DNA from: JABDMH01 sp965223215
GTDB taxonomy: Bacteria > Bacteroidota > Bacteroidia > Chitinophagales > Saprospiraceae
Assembly (NCBI GenBank): GCA_965223215.1
Contig: CBDCVZ010000010.1
Location: forward strand, 6,386,001 to 6,450,000
Direction of reading: 5' to 3'
DNA length: 64,000 nt
The stretch's first letter is position 1. Every line of letters starts with the position of its first letter. A model generated the notes under the pieces. That model ran no database searches, was not told the origin of the DNA, and saw only the letters and a list, made by a program, of their open reading frames with translations. Shown here in pieces: positions 44,101-52,501 of this stretch. The position numbers and the translations under genes were made by a program.

Positions 44101-45312
44101 ACGGACGATCGATCTGTGCCGTTGGTGGCTGAACTGGTTGAAAACCCTGCAGTCGAGCCGGAATTAGCAAGAGACGGCTGGTTGAAGATGGCCAGATTTG
44201 GTGATGCTGATGTTTTGCAAAGGGTCCTTGAAACAGCCACCAATAGGAAAGATCTAAATTTATTGCACGCCTTGATCAGAGCTCCACAGTCGAATACGTC
44301 TCGACCCTCAGCTGTGGATGGCATCATCTCAAATCTATTGAATGATGGTAATCAAAGCGAACGAATAGCAGCCATTCAACTGATAGATCGGTGGAAATTG
44401 GGGGATTTCCAATCGAAGCTGGTTGATTTGATTTCCAAGGACTCCACTGACACAAAGGAGCGCAAAGCCGCATTTCGGACCATCTACAGTTTAGGTAATG
44501 CGGACTTGGTTAAGCAATTTAGTCAAACGGGAGGTACCCTTCAGTCACGCCTGGATGCCACGGCCGTATGGGCAGAAGTAGCACCTGAAGAAGCTGCTGA
44601 AACAGCAGTTAGTTTTTTAGAAGAATTGACTGAAGATGAACAAGCTGAGGATCTCTTTATGACTTTTAGAAAATCAGAAGAAGGGCCACCTGCACTGGTG
44701 CGTGCCTTAGAAGGTAAGACGCTTAAAGAAAGCATCGCGGCTGTAGGTATAAAGGTTGCACAAAGTTCCGGTTTTGACCTCGGGGAGCTGGAAGAGGCAC
44801 TGCGGAGAGTGGGCTCGATCAAACCAGTGGGGACGACCATGTCAGTACCAGATCGCGAAAAATTAATCAGTGATGCAAAGGAGTCTGGAGATTTTAACCG
44901 AGGAAGGAAAATCTATGATCGACCCCAATTATTGTGCGCAACCTGCCACCGAATTGACAACATTGGTGGTTTGATTGGTCCCGATCTAAGCACTGTGGGC
45001 TCCTACATGTCTCCCAACTCAATTTTAGAATCCTTGATCAATCCTAGCAAGGATATCAAACAAGGATATGAAACCGTAATATTGAATCGTACCAATGGTG
45101 AATTGGTCAGTGGCACACTCTACCGCAAAACAGATCAAGCAACGCTGATTAGAATGGCCAATGGAGAAATTATTACAATTCCACAGGAAGAAATTCAGAA
45201 AATTGATGTGAGCCCAGTGTCACTAATGCCCGCTGGGTTGACGGCAACATTACATCGTGACGAACTCAGGGATTTACTTCACTACTTGACCAATTTAGGT
45301 GTCCGAGAATGA
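41188..45312 (+). CDS. Lipoprotein fusing SGNH-like domain, dehydrogenase propeller, HEAT-like repeats and cytochrome c
   Basis: Starting at ATG 41188 (41191 also possible), the 1374-residue protein has a lipoprotein signal (VLPPLLFLLSC). Residues ~35-270 resemble an SGNH hydrolase, but the nucleophile block reads IALIGGTMIAQ, without the GDS serine. Residues ~430-790 are a dehydrogenase-type propeller of the membrane-bound dehydrogenase (PVC) family (LSPGLQINAFATDPMIANP, DIDKDGQADK, VDWYNPIIDHGE). Residues ~790-1200 are HEAT-like helices. The end (~1245-1374) is a heme c domain with CATCHR and the GPDLSTVGSYMSPNSILES pattern. It is probably an outer-envelope oxidase; substrate unknown. Confidence 0.88.
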   Translation: MMRNIFVLPPLLFLLSCGPSTDQMKISQEAAQHLDVKQHQQNCIALIGGTMIAQMEDYGYFESMATRYFTGIDIKFRNLGWPADDVFGLARSQFGSAQNTRSWKPPTAEEGFGSKVLMEHILEASPTALLIGYGAELAYEEDEGALEIFKAGYRTLLNFTDSLQIKTILLAPVQQEIGFIDEDQLELRNNRLRKVRDFIEVQAVERKLLFVDLFSDLITAPKERKYTSNGFQLNAKGHHKLAQLLTEKLDISLPVPTLASVDSLGSPKMDGLGRVAQWRETVRGYSFDYTGDRLQDLGKILCPGPFAVRIDGVVVAKGADSLRFYIPNDSTQLQNLNRQIIAKNKLHRYRLRPMNEAYIYLFRRHEMGHLAYEMDDFAALVAEAEYEIKHLLQPQKRRVEIELIRAWKPPRNYPEHEVPANVPTPNIEAEIDAFTLSPGLQINAFATDPMIANPIHISWDTRGRAWVATSSTYPHIVPGREPNDRIVILEDIDKDGQADKSTVFAEGLLVPQSVMPANDGAYVTSSTEFLFLRDTNGDDRADERIVLFDGFGNADVHHMIHGLRWAPWGDLHFAQSIYINTFVETAYGIRKLNGSGIWKFRPETQTLDIFSRGLINPWGHTFDEWGQAFATDGAGFSGISYLFPESAHATAVGAARVLEGLNSGKPKNTGVEVIYSRQLPRHWQGSMVTNDFRANRTVRYQVTLNDGQYSSREVETIAHSEHRSYRPVDAKIGPDGGLYIVDWYNPIIDHGEVDFHHPVRDKSHGRIWRITNQDKRVLSPVNFQAQSVEHLLDLLKSPEQFTRGQANRALVERNCPPKLVSDWISALSPHSNNFEQTRLEGLWLLTALNHSDLDLLRQILNSVNPRARSAAVRILAHWKLQSSEFEILRNLIRDENAQVRLETVNALREHGTKEAIELGLSVMDLPMDENLEFATWLLAKNTQDQWLSIIEHDSDGFLKDPNQRMFALLASTDDRSVPLVAELVENPAVEPELARDGWLKMARFGDADVLQRVLETATNRKDLNLLHALIRAPQSNTSRPSAVDGIISNLLNDGNQSERIAAIQLIDRWKLGDFQSKLVDLISKDSTDTKERKAAFRTIYSLGNADLVKQFSQTGGTLQSRLDATAVWAEVAPEEAAETAVSFLEELTEDEQAEDLFMTFRKSEEGPPALVRALEGKTLKESIAAVGIKVAQSSGFDLGELEEALRRVGSIKPVGTTMSVPDREKLISDAKESGDFNRGRKIYDRPQLLCATCHRIDNIGGLIGPDLSTVGSYMSPNSILESLINPSKDIKQGYETVILNRTNGELVSGTLYRKTDQATLIRMANGEIITIPQEEIQKIDVSPVSLMPAGLTATLHRDELRDLLHYLTNLGVRE

Positions 45313-45519
45313 GTGCATCAAGAATGTCATCAAGCCGTACTGCCCGCCACTAGAGAGGTCAGCACAAAGAACTTCAGGCACATCTTAACCATGGTTTTGC
45401 AATCAGCTAGAATACGAGAATTTCCTTTGCCGATGATGAAATAAGGCAAGTAGGGTGCCTTATGTGATGGTGCCCAAAGGTTTTATGACAATGACTAAAT
45501 GGAATCGATGGTGGATGAC

Positions 45520-45822
45520 TTATTGGGTCACCGCCCGTTGCAGGGCTCGTCTTTGGTTAATCCAATCTTCGGTCTTCACAAAAGTAAGAGGCACATAATT
45601 GTCGGTGGGAATTCCAATATTGTAGATGGACCACTCCTTGCTGTAATCACTTACGAGTTCTCGGATACAATCCACGCGATTATCAGAATCGGTCACGCAA
45701 GCTTCCCAAGGAAATACTTCGACCATGAAATGCATCTTCTGTTGCTTGCCGTTGATTTTCATGTCAATTTCAATCTCTTGCTTGCCTTCAATGTTGGGGA
45801 TGGGTACGGATAATTGTAACAT
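45520..45822 (-). CDS. Small protein of unknown function
   Basis: The 100-residue frame starts at ATG 45822 and reads MLQLSVPIPNIEGKQEIEID onward, with a strand-rich first half and two cysteines (EACVTDSDNRVDCIREL), a helix, then a polar tail. The alternation of charged and hydrophobic residues looks more like protein than the overlapping plus-strand frame at 45499-45813. No signal peptide, no known family. It lies upstream on the minus strand of nothing obvious and is 153 bp from mtnA. Confidence 0.6.
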   Translation of the reverse strand: MLQLSVPIPNIEGKQEIEIDMKINGKQQKMHFMVEVFPWEACVTDSDNRVDCIRELVSDYSKEWSIYNIGIPTDNYVPLTFVKTEDWINQRRALQRAVTQ

Positions 45823-45975
45823 AGTTTATTAGATTATTATAGAATGAATCCAATAAATTAACAAATTTTCATCCGGTGGACAAGTAATCTCCAGGATGAT
45901 GAAGTAAATAGAGTGAAGTGAGATTTGTGCCGTCAAATTCAACGGTGACGCGATCACATGTTGTACCAAAATGTA

Positions 45976-47112
45976 TTATTTTTTGGTGATATCCAAATGC
46001 CGATCTGGGAGGGAATGCTCTGGAAAGAGATGGCTTATTCCCTCAGCGGTTGCATCACATACACCTCGTTCGGTAATTAATCCCGTGATCAATCTCGCTG
46101 GTGTTATATCAAATCCATAATTGGCTGCAGGGCTTTTGGCAGGCGTCAGGAGTACTTGGTCGATGCCATGTCGACCCAACCCCTGAATATATTTTACTTC
46201 TTCTGCTCCTCTTTCTTCAATGGGAACATCGAACCCACTTTCAAGTGACCAATCAAAAGAAGAAGATGGAAGCGCGACATAAAATGGAATCCCGTTGTCT
46301 CGAGCGGCCAGTGCTTTGAGATAGGTCCCAATCTTATTAGCTACATCTCCTCGTCTGGTGGTCCGATCTGTGCCCGTCATGACCAGATCTACCATACCTT
46401 GCTGCATCAGATGACCTCCCGTATTATCTGCAATGATTGTATGCGGTACACCTTGATGGCCGAGTTCCCATGCGGTCAGTCTTGCTCCCTGGTTTCGTGG
46501 TCGGGTTTCATCGACCCAAACATGTAGATCAATTCCTGCTTCTTGCGCTGCATAAATCGGAGCAGTAGCGCTTCCATGGTCAACAAAAGCTAGCCAACCG
46601 GCATTACAATGTGTTAGAATGTGAATTCGGGAGCCTTCCTTTTCCTCCGATATTGCTTTTAAAATGTCCAGTCCGTTTAGGCCAATCTTTTGGCAAGCGG
46701 CAGCATCTTCATCGGCAATTTGTTCGGCCATTGACCGGGTGAGAGAGCGAGCCTGGTCCAAATCGGTCACATTGGCCAACAAATCAAGTTGTCGTTGTAC
46801 CGCCCACGCCAAATTCACGGCGGTGGGTCTGGTTTTTAATAGCGATGAGGAAGCTGCATCCACAGTTGCCGGAAGGTCTTGGATGGATGGTGCCTCCAGG
46901 GTTGCCAGATACATGCCATATCCAGCAGCCGCTCCGATCAGTCCAGCGCCCCTCACATGCATTTCTTTAATAGCTGTCGCCATTTGATGAACTGAGGAGA
47001 TTTTTTCAATAACAAATTGATGGGGCAGCTGTCGTTGATCGATGATCAACACCCTCTTTGGTGAATCCTGATCAAGCCAAATGGTGCGATATTCTTGTCC
47101 AGCAACCCTCAT
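45976..47112 (-). CDS. mtnA: S-methyl-5-thioribose-1-phosphate isomerase
   Basis: This 378-residue enzyme of the eIF2B-alpha-like family converts methylthioribose-1-phosphate to methylthioribulose-1-phosphate in methionine salvage. Diagnostic motifs are present: MHVRGAGLIGAAAGYGM near 52-68, RPTAVNLAWA near 95-104, THCNAGWLA with the catalytic Cys near 168, VDETRPRNQGARLTAWEL, ADNTGGHLM, and GTDRTTRRGDVANKIGTY with the catalytic Asp. Length is normal. It is alone: no other salvage gene is adjacent. Confidence 0.95.
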   Translation of the reverse strand: MRVAGQEYRTIWLDQDSPKRVLIIDQRQLPHQFVIEKISSVHQMATAIKEMHVRGAGLIGAAAGYGMYLATLEAPSIQDLPATVDAASSSLLKTRPTAVNLAWAVQRQLDLLANVTDLDQARSLTRSMAEQIADEDAAACQKIGLNGLDILKAISEEKEGSRIHILTHCNAGWLAFVDHGSATAPIYAAQEAGIDLHVWVDETRPRNQGARLTAWELGHQGVPHTIIADNTGGHLMQQGMVDLVMTGTDRTTRRGDVANKIGTYLKALAARDNGIPFYVALPSSSFDWSLESGFDVPIEERGAEEVKYIQGLGRHGIDQVLLTPAKSPAANYGFDITPARLITGLITERGVCDATAEGISHLFPEHSLPDRHLDITKK

Positions 47113-47227
47113 GAAGCAAGTAAATTAAGTACAAACTAGGAAAACCAAGGAAAGAAATTAGCGGGTGATCATTTGATTGCCCATTTAGTTGGATGTCAGC
47201 CGGCTTCACAATATTGACCAACTGTGG

Positions 47228-48046
47228 TTATTTTTGTCCAACCAGTACGGCATGACCACCTCCATCGATGTACGCTGTACGATTCATGAGTGAGAAATGT
47301 GTGTCTAAGATGGCTTGATAAAGTTTTGGATTTTTCTGAGCTAGTGACAACACAAGTTCTTCTTGTTGATGCATGAAGGATCGAGTCGAAAAAACCTCGA
47401 TTCCATGCAGGCCCAGTTCTGCCCAGAAAGCCTTAAACTCCTCAACTTCAGAGAAAAACCCTTCCTGAAAGCCGAACTCCCTTCGATTGTGAAAAGCACC
47501 GGTTGTGGCTGCTTCTAAAAAAGTACTGGCATCTATCTGCGAGGGATGTCGATTTGCCCTGCCAATAAGACCATTAAGCGCACTAAACTTGGGAATAAAG
47601 CCAGTCAATATCCATCCGCCTTTCCGGCAGATACGGATCATTTCCTGTGCTGCATTGTATCGATCATTGTGATCAATGAGGTGATAAAAAGGTCCCGAAC
47701 AAAAGATGGCATCGTAAGCTTCATCACCAACATCTCCCAGGGAGGTGGCATTGGCCACCAAGTACTGTTCAGCAGCTAAATTAGCATTGGCAAATTTTCT
47801 TTTGGCCTGTTCAATAAAACGAGATGATAAATCGGCCAGCGTAACTCGGTGGCCCATCCTGACAAATTCCATGGCATATCGACCTGGTCCGCTACCTAAA
47901 TCAAAAATGTGTGATGCAGCCGGGATATAATCAGCCACAATTTTAAGGATGGTTATCTTTTCTAGAATCCCTGAGGCGGAACTCAGACGCTCCCACTCAT
48001 CGAATTTTTCATAGTAACCATTGATTTTTTCGAAGGTCTTTGACAT
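47228..48046 (-). CDS. Class I SAM-dependent methyltransferase
   Basis: The 272-residue enzyme has the Rossmann methyltransferase motifs: motif I IFDLGSGPGRYAMEF (about 43-57), motif II acid in VTLADLSS, motif III AIFCSGPFYHL near 115 and motif IV-like GGWILTGFIPKFSAL. A C-terminal substrate cap covers ~170-272. The acceptor is unknown. The gene follows the direction of mtnA but is 115 bp upstream of it, so an operon is possible. It is a generic Methyltransf_11/25-type protein. Confidence 0.92.
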   Translation of the reverse strand: MSKTFEKINGYYEKFDEWERLSSASGILEKITILKIVADYIPAASHIFDLGSGPGRYAMEFVRMGHRVTLADLSSRFIEQAKRKFANANLAAEQYLVANATSLGDVGDEAYDAIFCSGPFYHLIDHNDRYNAAQEMIRICRKGGWILTGFIPKFSALNGLIGRANRHPSQIDASTFLEAATTGAFHNRREFGFQEGFFSEVEEFKAFWAELGLHGIEVFSTRSFMHQQEELVLSLAQKNPKLYQAILDTHFSLMNRTAYIDGGGHAVLVGQK

Positions 48047-48267
48047 AACGTATAGATCTTGGACGCAGGACCCATCCGATGGTTACAGGTGTTGGACTGG
48101 TCATGGGACCAGTGTAACCTTTCGCAAGAGTTCAATACCCAGTGCGGGTTGTGGGAGTGCCGGGACTTGTCTGTCTTTCCTTGTGGCATCCGGTCATTCA
48201 ATTGGCTGGTTCAAGTTGGATTCCGCCCTTAAAGAAGATCCCAGCTATGTACAGGATAAGGCGGATG

Positions 48268-49617
48268 TTATTCACATTGGAGGTCCTTTTTTGATGCTTT
48301 ATCGTTGTTGGGAAAGCAGAGACCTGAAGGGACTTCCTGTGGTACAAAGCGATCAATGTTGGGATCATACAGTGCGTTTTGCAAGAAATCCAGTAGTTGC
48401 GCCCTTTCCTCCTCATCCAGGTCAATCGGCTGGAAGAGTGCCGATAGATTTTCTTGAGCCACAGCACTGTTTTCAGTCTTGGCTTCAATCTTAAAGTCGA
48501 GTAGTTCTTCCAGAGTATTTTTGCTGCTGCCGTGAAAGAATGTCGCGTAGTCCTTGAGGTTATATAGCTGAGGCACTTTGAATCGATGCATGTCTTCAGG
48601 TCTGCCTGTGAAAAAGGCTCTACCTAGATTTCGCCTATCGTCCGGAGCTGTATTCAGCCCACCAATTTCATGGAGATCGGCTGTGCCCAAGGCGTGAAAA
48701 TTCATCGAACTAAAGGAAGGACCATTGTGACATTTATAACATCGTGCCTCATCAAAGAATAGCACAGCACCTTTTTTCTGTGATTCAGTCAAGGCATTCA
48801 GATCCCCTTTGAGGTAGGCCTGAAATGGTGCTTCGGTGGTAAGCAGAGATCGCAAATAAGCACTAATGGCGAAACTTGCCATTTTAGTGGAATATCGTTC
48901 AGATTCATCAACATCAGAGAAAGCTTGGTCAAACAATTCTCGATATCCAAAATCATCTAAAACACGTTCATTGACCTCCATACGATGAAGTTCCAGACCT
49001 TCGATATTCTGACTTTCGAGTCCAGCAAGCCCCAGGTGATTCACCTCAGCGATGCTGTGTTCCCAGTATTCTTCTGTCCCCTCATTCACATGATCTGAAC
49101 CAAAAGTGCCGCTCCATAAGGTGTTGGTCATGTACGCAACATTTAATACGCTCAGAGGTCGAGCACCCTGTGCATCTAAGTCCGACTCCTGATAATAAGG
49201 CAGTTTTTCTCGTAAATCACCTTGGTATCCGAATCCGTGAGCTCCATCCGCAATACCCTGCATTCGTCCAGGTAGAAAGCCAGATTCCGGAACATGACAT
49301 GTTGCGCATGAGTAGGTTTCGTAGCAAGAGGAATCTCGAGCATTTTGTGCCAGACCAGTGTCAAAAAACAGCATCTTACCCAGGTTGATCTTCTCGAAAG
49401 TTATTGGGTTGGTGGGTTCTTGGTTAGGAATATTGGCGTAATCAGTCTCTTCTGCAAGGATAAAATGAGAAAGGCCATTGCTGGGAGCAGCATTCTCTAT
49501 TTTGGAAGTGAGTAATTTGTCTAGTGGAGATTCTAGAGGGGGACTGACCATATCATTGGTACAGGCACTAAGTAATAGCACCAGCACCAAACCGGATAAC
49601 ATAGGTTTTGAGTACAT
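48268..49617 (-). CDS. Di-heme cytochrome c peroxidase (MauG/CCP family), lipoprotein
   Basis: The start at 49617 gives 449 residues with a lipoprotein signal (LVLVLLLSAC, lipid Cys19). Two c-type hemes are predicted: CATCH at 104-108 (high-potential side of the N-terminal domain) and CYKCH near 290, each with a following Met or His-rich segment (HALGTADLHEIGGLN). The C-terminal region ends LCFPNNDKASKKDLQCE with a Cys pair. It should reduce peroxide or oxidise a periplasmic substrate using electrons from small cytochromes. It is about 60% like the gene at 50312-51664 by eye, so it is a tandem duplicate. Confidence 0.92.
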   Translation of the reverse strand: MYSKPMLSGLVLVLLLSACTNDMVSPPLESPLDKLLTSKIENAAPSNGLSHFILAEETDYANIPNQEPTNPITFEKINLGKMLFFDTGLAQNARDSSCYETYSCATCHVPESGFLPGRMQGIADGAHGFGYQGDLREKLPYYQESDLDAQGARPLSVLNVAYMTNTLWSGTFGSDHVNEGTEEYWEHSIAEVNHLGLAGLESQNIEGLELHRMEVNERVLDDFGYRELFDQAFSDVDESERYSTKMASFAISAYLRSLLTTEAPFQAYLKGDLNALTESQKKGAVLFFDEARCYKCHNGPSFSSMNFHALGTADLHEIGGLNTAPDDRRNLGRAFFTGRPEDMHRFKVPQLYNLKDYATFFHGSSKNTLEELLDFKIEAKTENSAVAQENLSALFQPIDLDEEERAQLLDFLQNALYDPNIDRFVPQEVPSGLCFPNNDKASKKDLQCE

Positions 49618-50311
49618 GGGTTTGGATCTTGAGTACTGCAATAGTCGGGGTGTAGGCCGACCACTACGCTTGCAATATAAGACGATTTTTTCGTAAATCC
49701 TTGATCTTGATGGCGTTAGAGTGATCATGTTCGTCATGAGATTTGATTATCTGGTTGGCATTATCTTGCATCTAATACATAATAATCTGACGGACAGAAT
49801 CTCCCGGTCGAATCACAGTTGCTGAGCGGTCAAGACTATTTCGTCAAAAAGAATGCGTTATTCTTCCGTTTAACTTTTTCTCGTCAGATCGCTTGATGCT
49901 ATAAGCTCACTTTACAGTCAATTGAGTAAGGGAAAATGTCCTTCGGATCGCACGTGCATTACATGAATAGCGCACATGCCTAAGGTCATCTGATCGTCAT
50001 TCAGGATCTTAGAGAGCGATTTTTCTGTGCCAGTGGTCACAAAGGTCAAGGTCAATAAAGCCGAGGATAATCACTGCATTTTGGGCAAGTCCAGATAATA
50101 GGGTCATCACATAGCAATTTGATTACTCCGCAAACATATTAAATATTTTTATAATATTTAAATGTATAAGTGTTAAACTATCAGACGAAAACATCAAATT
50201 CACGAGTGAGAAAAACTTGATTAGTGGGATATAATCATGAAGGTTATTCATGAACCCAGCCGCAGGCTTGCGAGGTCGTAGTGCGGACACCAGGAGATTA
50301 CCTCTCACTGG
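49618..50311. other. Intergenic between tandem peroxidase genes
   Basis: About 690 bases without a convincing gene. The frame stays open from 49737 into the peroxidase but the extra N-terminus is unlike protein. An AT-rich stretch at 50135-50180 is the most promoter-like part. I found no copy of the TGATCAAGATCA box here. Confidence 0.5.
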
Positions 50312-51664
50312 TTATTCACACCCTAAATCCAACTTGGATCGAGCATCATTATTGGGAAAGCACAATCCAGAAGGTACCTGGTCTGGTACATACCTGGTGA
50401 CCTCTGCATCGTAGAGGCCATTCTTTAGAAAGTCAAGAAGCTGTTCCTTTTCGTCCGAAGTCAATTCTACCGGCTGGAAAAGAGGAGACAATTTATCCTG
50501 ATCAACGTTGGGATTCTCTGATTTTGCGGCCAATTTAAAATCTAACAGCTCTTCCAAAGATTTCTTACTACTCCCGTGAAAGTAGGAAGCATAGTCTTTG
50601 ATATTGTATAACTGTGGCACCTTAAACCGATAGTAGTCTTCGGGCTTCTTTGTGAAAAGGCCCCGTCCCAAATTCCGAGGATCATCTGCAGAGGTGTTTA
50701 GCCCTCCTTGCTCATATAAATCTTTGGTGCCTAAAGCATGGAATGTCATTGAACTCAAAGCTGGACTATTATGGCACTTGTAGCACCTGGCCTTATCGAA
50801 AAAAAGAATGGCTCCTTTTTTCTGTGCTTCTGTCAGTGCATTGCGCTCACCCCTCAACCATTTTTGGAAAGGTGCCTGGGTGGTCAGCAGGGTTCGAAGA
50901 TAGGCTCCCAGTGCGAAGCTAATGGTCATATCTGAATAGCGCTCGGTGATCTCAATATCGGGAAACGCTCGATCGAAGAGTGTCCGATAGCCATAGTCAT
51001 CCAGGACATGGTCATTGATTGACATTCGGTGCAACTCCACGCCCTCAATGTTTTGACTTTCCAAGCCGATGAATCCATGGTGATTAACCTCTGCCAATTT
51101 GCCTGTCCAAAGGTCTTCGGTATGTTCATTAACCCCCGTGGCACCAAAGAGGCCACTCCATAAGGTATTGGTCATGTAGGCCACATTAAGTGTGGTCAAT
51201 GGTCTGACACCTTGGGCGTCTAGATCTTCCTCTAAATAGTTGGGTAGGGGCTCTCGTAAATTTCCTTGAAAACCAAATCCGTGCGCTCCATCAGCTATGC
51301 CCTGCTCTCGACCAGGTAGAAACCCTGCTTCGGGTACATGGCAGGTTGAGCAGGAATACGATTCATAGCAGGCTGGGTCTTTCGCGTCTTGAGCGAGTCC
51401 TGTGTCGAAGAAAAGCATTTTGCCCAGGTGAACTTTCTCGCGTGTGATTGGATTGGCAGGATCTTGATTGGGCAGATGATGAAGGTCGTTTTCATCTGCG
51501 ATCACAAAATGGAAAAACTTGCCAGTGGGTGAACTCTGAATAATCTTTTCAGTCAACGCCTTGTCTAGATTAATCGGCTCTGAGTCCAGTTTCGGATCTT
51601 CCTTGGTGCAATGGATCATTAAGATGGCCAAGACGATCCCGAGGGGCCTTAGTCTTGAGTTCAT
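50312..51664 (-). CDS. Di-heme cytochrome c peroxidase (MauG/CCP family), lipoprotein, tandem copy
   Basis: The 450-residue protein starts with a lipoprotein-like leader (GIVLAILMIHC). It has hemes at CSTCH near 104 and CYKCH near 290, plus conserved GFLPGREQGIADGAHGFGFQG and TLNVAYMTNTLWSGLFG segments shared with its neighbour at 48268-49617. The last residues LCFPNNDARSKLDLGCE repeat the paired cysteines. It is a tandem paralogue, separated by ~700 bp, and its own promoter region carries two FNR-like palindromes. The two may be expressed under different oxygen conditions. Confidence 0.92.
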   Translation of the reverse strand: MNSRLRPLGIVLAILMIHCTKEDPKLDSEPINLDKALTEKIIQSSPTGKFFHFVIADENDLHHLPNQDPANPITREKVHLGKMLFFDTGLAQDAKDPACYESYSCSTCHVPEAGFLPGREQGIADGAHGFGFQGNLREPLPNYLEEDLDAQGVRPLTTLNVAYMTNTLWSGLFGATGVNEHTEDLWTGKLAEVNHHGFIGLESQNIEGVELHRMSINDHVLDDYGYRTLFDRAFPDIEITERYSDMTISFALGAYLRTLLTTQAPFQKWLRGERNALTEAQKKGAILFFDKARCYKCHNSPALSSMTFHALGTKDLYEQGGLNTSADDPRNLGRGLFTKKPEDYYRFKVPQLYNIKDYASYFHGSSKKSLEELLDFKLAAKSENPNVDQDKLSPLFQPVELTSDEKEQLLDFLKNGLYDAEVTRYVPDQVPSGLCFPNNDARSKLDLGCE

Positions 51665-51747
51665 GTGTCAGTCGGTTTTTGCTACTGTTCTTGGGTTGCT
51701 CAGTAAAGAGCAGCGCTCAAGGTAGACTCTTGCCTCCATAAAATCAC

Positions 51748-51781
51748 TGATCAAGATCATTTCCACAACTGATCAAGATCA
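51748..51781. promoter_or_regulatory. Two FNR/CRP-type boxes, 22 bp apart
   Basis: TGATCAAGATCA occurs at 51748-51759 and again at 51770-51781, within an identical 15-bp context (ACTGATCAAGATCAT). Each is TGAT-N4-ATCA, the core of the FNR-type operator (TTGAT-N4-ATCAA). The 22-bp spacing puts both on the same face of the helix. They lie 84-117 bp upstream of the peroxidase start at 51664, which fits oxygen-responsive control. Confidence 0.65.
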
Positions 51782-52240
51782 TCGTTTCCCATCAAACTGT
51801 CCTGATTTTGCTGGTGGCACTGCCATGCATACCTCCCACATTCACTCCATGCGCGTCCCAAATGGAGCGGCAAATCCAATCGCAAGGGATCATCTGCTAT
51901 GGTAGACCTTTCACTATAGGATTGTCAGTAATTTGAATGGCTCTACTCTTCGCCCATCCACTGACGTGGTCATCTTCGCTTTCAAATTCACAAGATCAAA
52001 ATATTGACCCACCCAAATACGCTCAATGATACTGCAGAGCCCTTCATCAGGATGCTAGATCAAGTTCTGAGTGCTGGACTAATCACTCCTTCCTTCCAAC
52101 GGTGCTGTTTGGCACACTGATAGCAAATTGACCTCTCCCATGTCACCGAGCTTCAAACGCCCATGATGGCGAAGTGTAGGGTATTGTCGGATTTTGAGCA
52201 AGCGGAGAAACAAGATTCTGGAACCGTTCGGATGGTGAGC

Positions 52241-52268
52241 CCATGACTGACCACATCACCAGTCATGG
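52241..52268. repeat. 9-bp perfect inverted repeat
   Basis: CCATGACTG (52241-52249) and CAGTCATGG (52260-52268) form a stem with a 10-nt loop. There is no T-run, so it is not a standard terminator. Function unknown. Confidence 0.45.
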
Positions 52269-52422
52269 ACAACAGAAACCTTGTTCCATAAATGCCATGC
52301 CACCTGGTGAAAGAATGTGAGTGCGATTGCTCGAATTTTGCGGCAGAAAAAATGATTCAATGATAAGGAACAAGGATTGTTTTTGACCATTAGATGCCTC
52401 CTAGCCATTCGGAGATATCCGA

Positions 52423-52435
52423 GGTACTAAGTACC
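52423..52435. promoter_or_regulatory. Operator-like palindrome GGTACTAAGTACC
   Basis: A perfect 6+1+6 palindrome 67-79 bp upstream of the BNR-repeat gene start at 52502, a plausible place for a regulator of that gene. Confidence 0.4.
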
Positions 52436-52501
52436 AAACAATCAGTAAATTGCTAGCCTGATCCTTAAAATAGTATATTCCTGCCAAAGACGATATTTCA
52501 T

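Larger units (their letters stand above)
51665..52501. other. Long divergent intergenic region
   Basis: About 840 bases separate the divergent peroxidase and BNR-repeat genes. No protein-like frame is visible. It holds the paired TGATCAAGATCA boxes near the peroxidase, a 9-bp inverted repeat at 52241-52268 and a 13-bp palindrome at 52423-52435. The middle (51820-52230) has no structure I can name. Confidence 0.55.

Noticed and set aside
45499..45813. Plus-strand frame of 104 residues opposite the small protein gene
   Set aside because: Its composition (clusters of Ile and His, no motif) looks like an antisense shadow; the minus-strand frame reads more like protein.
49618..49737. Upstream extension of the first peroxidase to 49737
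   Set aside because: The ATG at 49617 directly precedes a lipoprotein signal; the 40 residues upstream are basic and unlike a leader.
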